Shown piece after piece: positions 29,526 to 32,142 of a stretch of 32,142 nucleotides of DNA. Below the pieces are notes generated by a model. That model was not told the DNA's origin. It did not search any database and worked only from the letters and a program-made list of their open reading frames with translations. Both the position numbers and the translations under genes were made by a program. How positions within the stretch are numbered: position 1 is the first letter of the stretch; every line of letters begins with the position of its first letter. Origin of the DNA: Oscillatoriaceae cyanobacterium Prado104 (GTDB lineage: Bacteria > Cyanobacteriota > Cyanobacteriia > Cyanobacteriales > Microcoleaceae); the NCBI GenBank assembly GCA_025454405.1, contig JALOON010000059.1:30744-62885 (forward strand), given 5' to 3'.

Positions 29526-31529
29526 ATGAAATCGGTCACTCTTTCCGAACAACCAGTCATTCTAGAAAAACCAGCGATTTGGTCGCGGATGTTTTTGTGG
29601 ATGATTATGCTGATGACTTCTTCCGCCATAATTTGGGCTTATTTTGCTAGAGTCGAGCAAGCTGTCCCTGCTGTCGGCCAGTTGGAACTAAAAGATGGCG
29701 CTAGAGACATCCAAGCACCTGCTACGGGTGCTGTAGTGAGAGTTCACGTTGAAAATGGCGATCGGGTAGAAAAAAATCAGCCCCTGCTCACTTTTAACCC
29801 CGTTGCATCCACTGCCGATTTAACCTCTATTAGGAAAACTAAAGAGGCTTTGGAAAAGGAAAATAAATTTTACGAAGATGTGGTTAACGGAAGAATCCAA
29901 GGTCCGATTCCTCCCCAATTAGAAGCAACGATTAGAGACAGGCAGAGCCTGATCGCACAAAATCAAGTGCTGCAAGCTTTGATTGACGAACTGTATCTCG
30001 GTCGGGGAGGGGGCGGCTCTTTCGATCCAGCACAGCAAGGACTTTATGTCAACTACAAATCAGAATTTGAGTCTCGCGTAGCAGCAGCCCAAGGTCAAGT
30101 TCAAGAATTAGAAAAACAACTAAAACAAGCTGAGGATGCCGAGCAAGCACAGCGCGATCAAATTGTCGTCGCCCAGCAACAATTGGGTTTTGCTGATAAC
30201 AAATTAAATTACGCTCGGCAGCAGTTAGCTTCTTCGGAACAGCAAGTAAAATCCGCTCTGGCTCAGAAACAATTAGCAGAAGAACAGTTAGCTAAATCCC
30301 AACAAGTATTGAAATCAAATCAAGGCATTTTGAGCAGACTAGGACCTCTGGTGGAGCAAGGGGCGATCGCAGAATTGCAAAGAGAACGTCAAGAACAAGA
30401 TGTTTTTCGAGGACAAAGCGACGTTCTCAAACAGCAAGATCAAATCAAACAGCGCGAAGGTGAAATCAACGCCCGCAGGGGCGAAATTAACACGCGCCGC
30501 AGCGAGATCAATACCAGCCAGAGCGAAATTAACGCGCGTCAAGGAGAAATCCAAAAAATCAACGCTGAAATACAGCGCCAACAAGGAGAGCAAGCGCGCA
30601 TTCAAGAGTCGATTCAGCGCGCCGGAGAACAGTTGAAAAATACCAGAGATGCTTGGGCGAGAGAACTGTATACCAAAATAGCTGAAAACCAAAAACAAAT
30701 TGCCAGCAGCGATTCTCAACTAAGTCGCTTCAAAGTGGAAAACCTGAAAAAACTGTCAGAGGTGAACGGTCAGTTAGAAAAAGCCCAAGAAAACCGCAAC
30801 ACTCAAGTGCTAAAATCTCCCGTATCGGGGGTAATTTTCGATCTGAAGCCTTCGACTAAGGAGAAAGCGAAGTTAGATATCGCCAAAGATCCGATTTGCC
30901 AATCGATCGTTAATTCAGTGCTCAAACCGGGAGAACCCCGCCCGAAACGCTGCGAAGAAGCTTATTACGAAGCGCAGCAAACTGAAAAACTGCTGAAGGT
31001 TTTGGACGACGAAAACGGCTTAGAAGCTGTTGTTTACCTGGAAAACAGCAACGTGGCCCTCGTATTGGACGCTCTGAAACGGAAGCGGGAGAAATTGGAA
31101 CAATATCACGGCAAACAATTAGATGGAGAAAAGATTGAGTGCGAAGTAGGTAAAAAATGCGAGTGTCCGACGAAGGAAGTGAATCGGGATAAATTGGGCT
31201 TAACGCACTACGATTGCGTGCCTGTAGAAGTGAATGTTGAAGCTTTCCCTGCCCTGGAATTCGGTACTGCTGAGGGTGAAGTAATCGAGATCAGCAAGGA
31301 TGCGGAACCTCCTACTGAGTTGCGGAAATACTACGCTTTCAAAACCAAAATTAAGCTCAAGAATCAAAAGTTTGTTTTGAACAAGGACAAGCCGGATCAG
31401 CGTGTAGAGGTGAATTTGCAGTCGGGTATGGCGGTGAGTTCTAATATCAATATCGGCAAGCGAACTGTTTTGCAGATGTTTATCAACCGGTTTACCGGGA
31501 AACTAGATACGTTCAAGACTGTTAAATAA
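29526..31529 (+). CDS. HlyD-family membrane fusion protein of type I secretion
   Basis: 667 residues from the ATG at 29526; the preceding 34 codons of the open frame are heptamer repeat and rejected. One transmembrane helix (about 18-40, MFLWMIMLMTSSAIIWAYFA) is followed by a biotinyl-lipoyl-like half (APATGAVVRVHVENGDRVEKNQPLLTF, about 59-85), a very long coiled coil (about 100-440) with a heptad tract of EINxRxG units at about 308-345, and the second half-motif VLKSPVSGVIFDL (about 431). HlyD proteins bridge the inner-membrane exporter to a TolC-type channel. Unusual: the C-terminal domain has at least six Cys, including a cluster at about 539-564. It is a likely operon partner of the exporter, 194 bp downstream. 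Confidence 0.92.
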   Translation: MKSVTLSEQPVILEKPAIWSRMFLWMIMLMTSSAIIWAYFARVEQAVPAVGQLELKDGARDIQAPATGAVVRVHVENGDRVEKNQPLLTFNPVASTADLTSIRKTKEALEKENKFYEDVVNGRIQGPIPPQLEATIRDRQSLIAQNQVLQALIDELYLGRGGGGSFDPAQQGLYVNYKSEFESRVAAAQGQVQELEKQLKQAEDAEQAQRDQIVVAQQQLGFADNKLNYARQQLASSEQQVKSALAQKQLAEEQLAKSQQVLKSNQGILSRLGPLVEQGAIAELQRERQEQDVFRGQSDVLKQQDQIKQREGEINARRGEINTRRSEINTSQSEINARQGEIQKINAEIQRQQGEQARIQESIQRAGEQLKNTRDAWARELYTKIAENQKQIASSDSQLSRFKVENLKKLSEVNGQLEKAQENRNTQVLKSPVSGVIFDLKPSTKEKAKLDIAKDPICQSIVNSVLKPGEPRPKRCEEAYYEAQQTEKLLKVLDDENGLEAVVYLENSNVALVLDALKRKREKLEQYHGKQLDGEKIECEVGKKCECPTKEVNRDKLGLTHYDCVPVEVNVEAFPALEFGTAEGEVIEISKDAEPPTELRKYYAFKTKIKLKNQKFVLNKDKPDQRVEVNLQSGMAVSSNINIGKRTVLQMFINRFTGKLDTFKTVK

Positions 31530-31539
31530 GCTCCTTTCT

Positions 31540-32142
31540 AACCATGTGGGCCATCCCGACATCGCTGATTAACAGATCGGGAACACAGATCCAACACATC
31601 CAGGGCGTCTGGACTGCTGGCAAGTGCTGTCACGCTAGCACTGCTTGCTTCCAGCACAAAGGCTTGAAACTCGCGAGCGTCATTGTCGTCATCGACAACC
31701 AAAATTTGCAAACCAGCGAGCGGCCTATCCGGGGCGAGCCTGGGGGAATCTGCACAAATCGTTAATCGGCGCATCCTTGAGTCCTTGTCCGAAGGATGGC
31801 GGTATGTCTGGGGCGATCGATCGCTCAAAGGTTTGCCCGGTGACTTCGGCGAGCAAAAAGCAGGCGCGGGTGCGGGGGTTGAGATGGGAAATGGCGGTGC
31901 ATACGGCTGCAAGGCATTCATTTAAAGGGCGTCCGGAGGCGATTAATTTTAGCAGTCGCTCTTGTTCCTGCAACATATGTTCGGTGCGCTGGCGATCGAG
32001 CCTGTCTCGGACTTCGCGCAGTACCCGCCGCACTCCGGGTACTAACTTAAAAATCCGGTCATAACTAACTATTAATCTCCAGCAGATATCTTCAGCAACT
32101 GACGCTCGTACATCACTGCTGTCTCTAGGTTCGATTGAATTA
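31540..32142 (-). pseudogene. Broken GAF-receiver sensor (hybrid histidine-kinase-like) gene
   Basis: Minus strand, open at the window edge. The first frame (32142 to 31725) reads a helical linker (REVRDRLDRQRTEHML) and the first part of a GAF domain (LLKLIASGRPLNECLAAVCT, SFGQGLKDAPINDLC), then shifts and stops (ARPG). The next frame carries a receiver-domain start, RPLAGLQILVVDDDNDAREF...SPDALDVLDLCSRS. A second shift then gives PDLLISDVGMAH, where the phospho-acceptor Asp would lie, before homology ends at about 31543. Family members usually continue the GAF with IGTCGEAVY... and the receiver with MPDMDGY. At least one internal deletion, one small indel and a 3' truncation are needed. The gene is not functional as read. 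Confidence 0.8.

Overview
The window looks like chromosomal DNA of a filamentous, probably oscillatorian (Microcoleus/Oscillatoria-like) cyanobacterium. The evidence is the very frequent HIP1-type GCGATCGC and CGATCG words, heptanucleotide repeats between genes, small palindromic and MITE-like repeats, and typical cyanobacterial families (HhoA/HtrA protease, TVP38 next to a MerA-like flavoprotein, DUF433/DUF5615 pair, cNMP-C39-like ABC exporter). No rRNA, tRNA, CRISPR array, transposase gene or phage gene was seen.

Layout. 1-2.3 kb: repeats, a membrane-anchored HtrA-type protease and peptide deformylase. 2.6-6.0 kb: three TerD-domain genes (TerD; a TerD-vWA fusion like TerF; a divergent TerD), separated by 300-390 bp gaps with MITE-like inverted repeats. 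6.4-9.1 kb (minus): a P2A-like cation ATPase. 9.8-10.9 kb: a membrane C39-type peptidase with a peptidoglycan-binding tail. 11.0-14.8 kb (all minus): an accessory block with a DUF5615/DUF433 toxin-antitoxin-like pair, an antitoxin-like gene followed by a truncated RelE-type toxin, a SMI1/KNR4 protein, a small P-loop kinase and an isochorismatase-like hydrolase. 14.9-17.5 kb: TVP38 membrane protein and a MerA-like flavin disulfide reductase. 17.9-25.4 kb: a glycosylation region with a GT-A-like protein, a four-helix-bundle gene between purine/pyrimidine tracts, a methyltransferase-glycosyltransferase fusion, and a 1272-residue protein with three glycosyltransferase modules (GT4, GT2, GT41/OGT-like). 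25.6-31.5 kb: a type I secretion set of parvulin-like isomerase, cNMP-C39-like-ABC exporter (4-bp ATGA overlap) and HlyD adaptor. 31.5-32.1 kb (minus): a broken GAF-receiver sensor gene running off the window.

How the genes may work together (inference). The Ter genes and the cation ATPase may form a Ca2+/metal-linked envelope-stress group. The glycosyltransferase and type I secretion genes may modify and export a cell-surface or motility protein. The exporter's C39-like domain lacks its catalytic Cys and His, so it should dock substrate without cleaving it.

Starts. Several long open frames run upstream through simple repeats. I moved starts downstream where family alignment or a ribosome-binding site supports it (2664, 5404, 9835, 12986, 13539, 18847, 21611, 29526).
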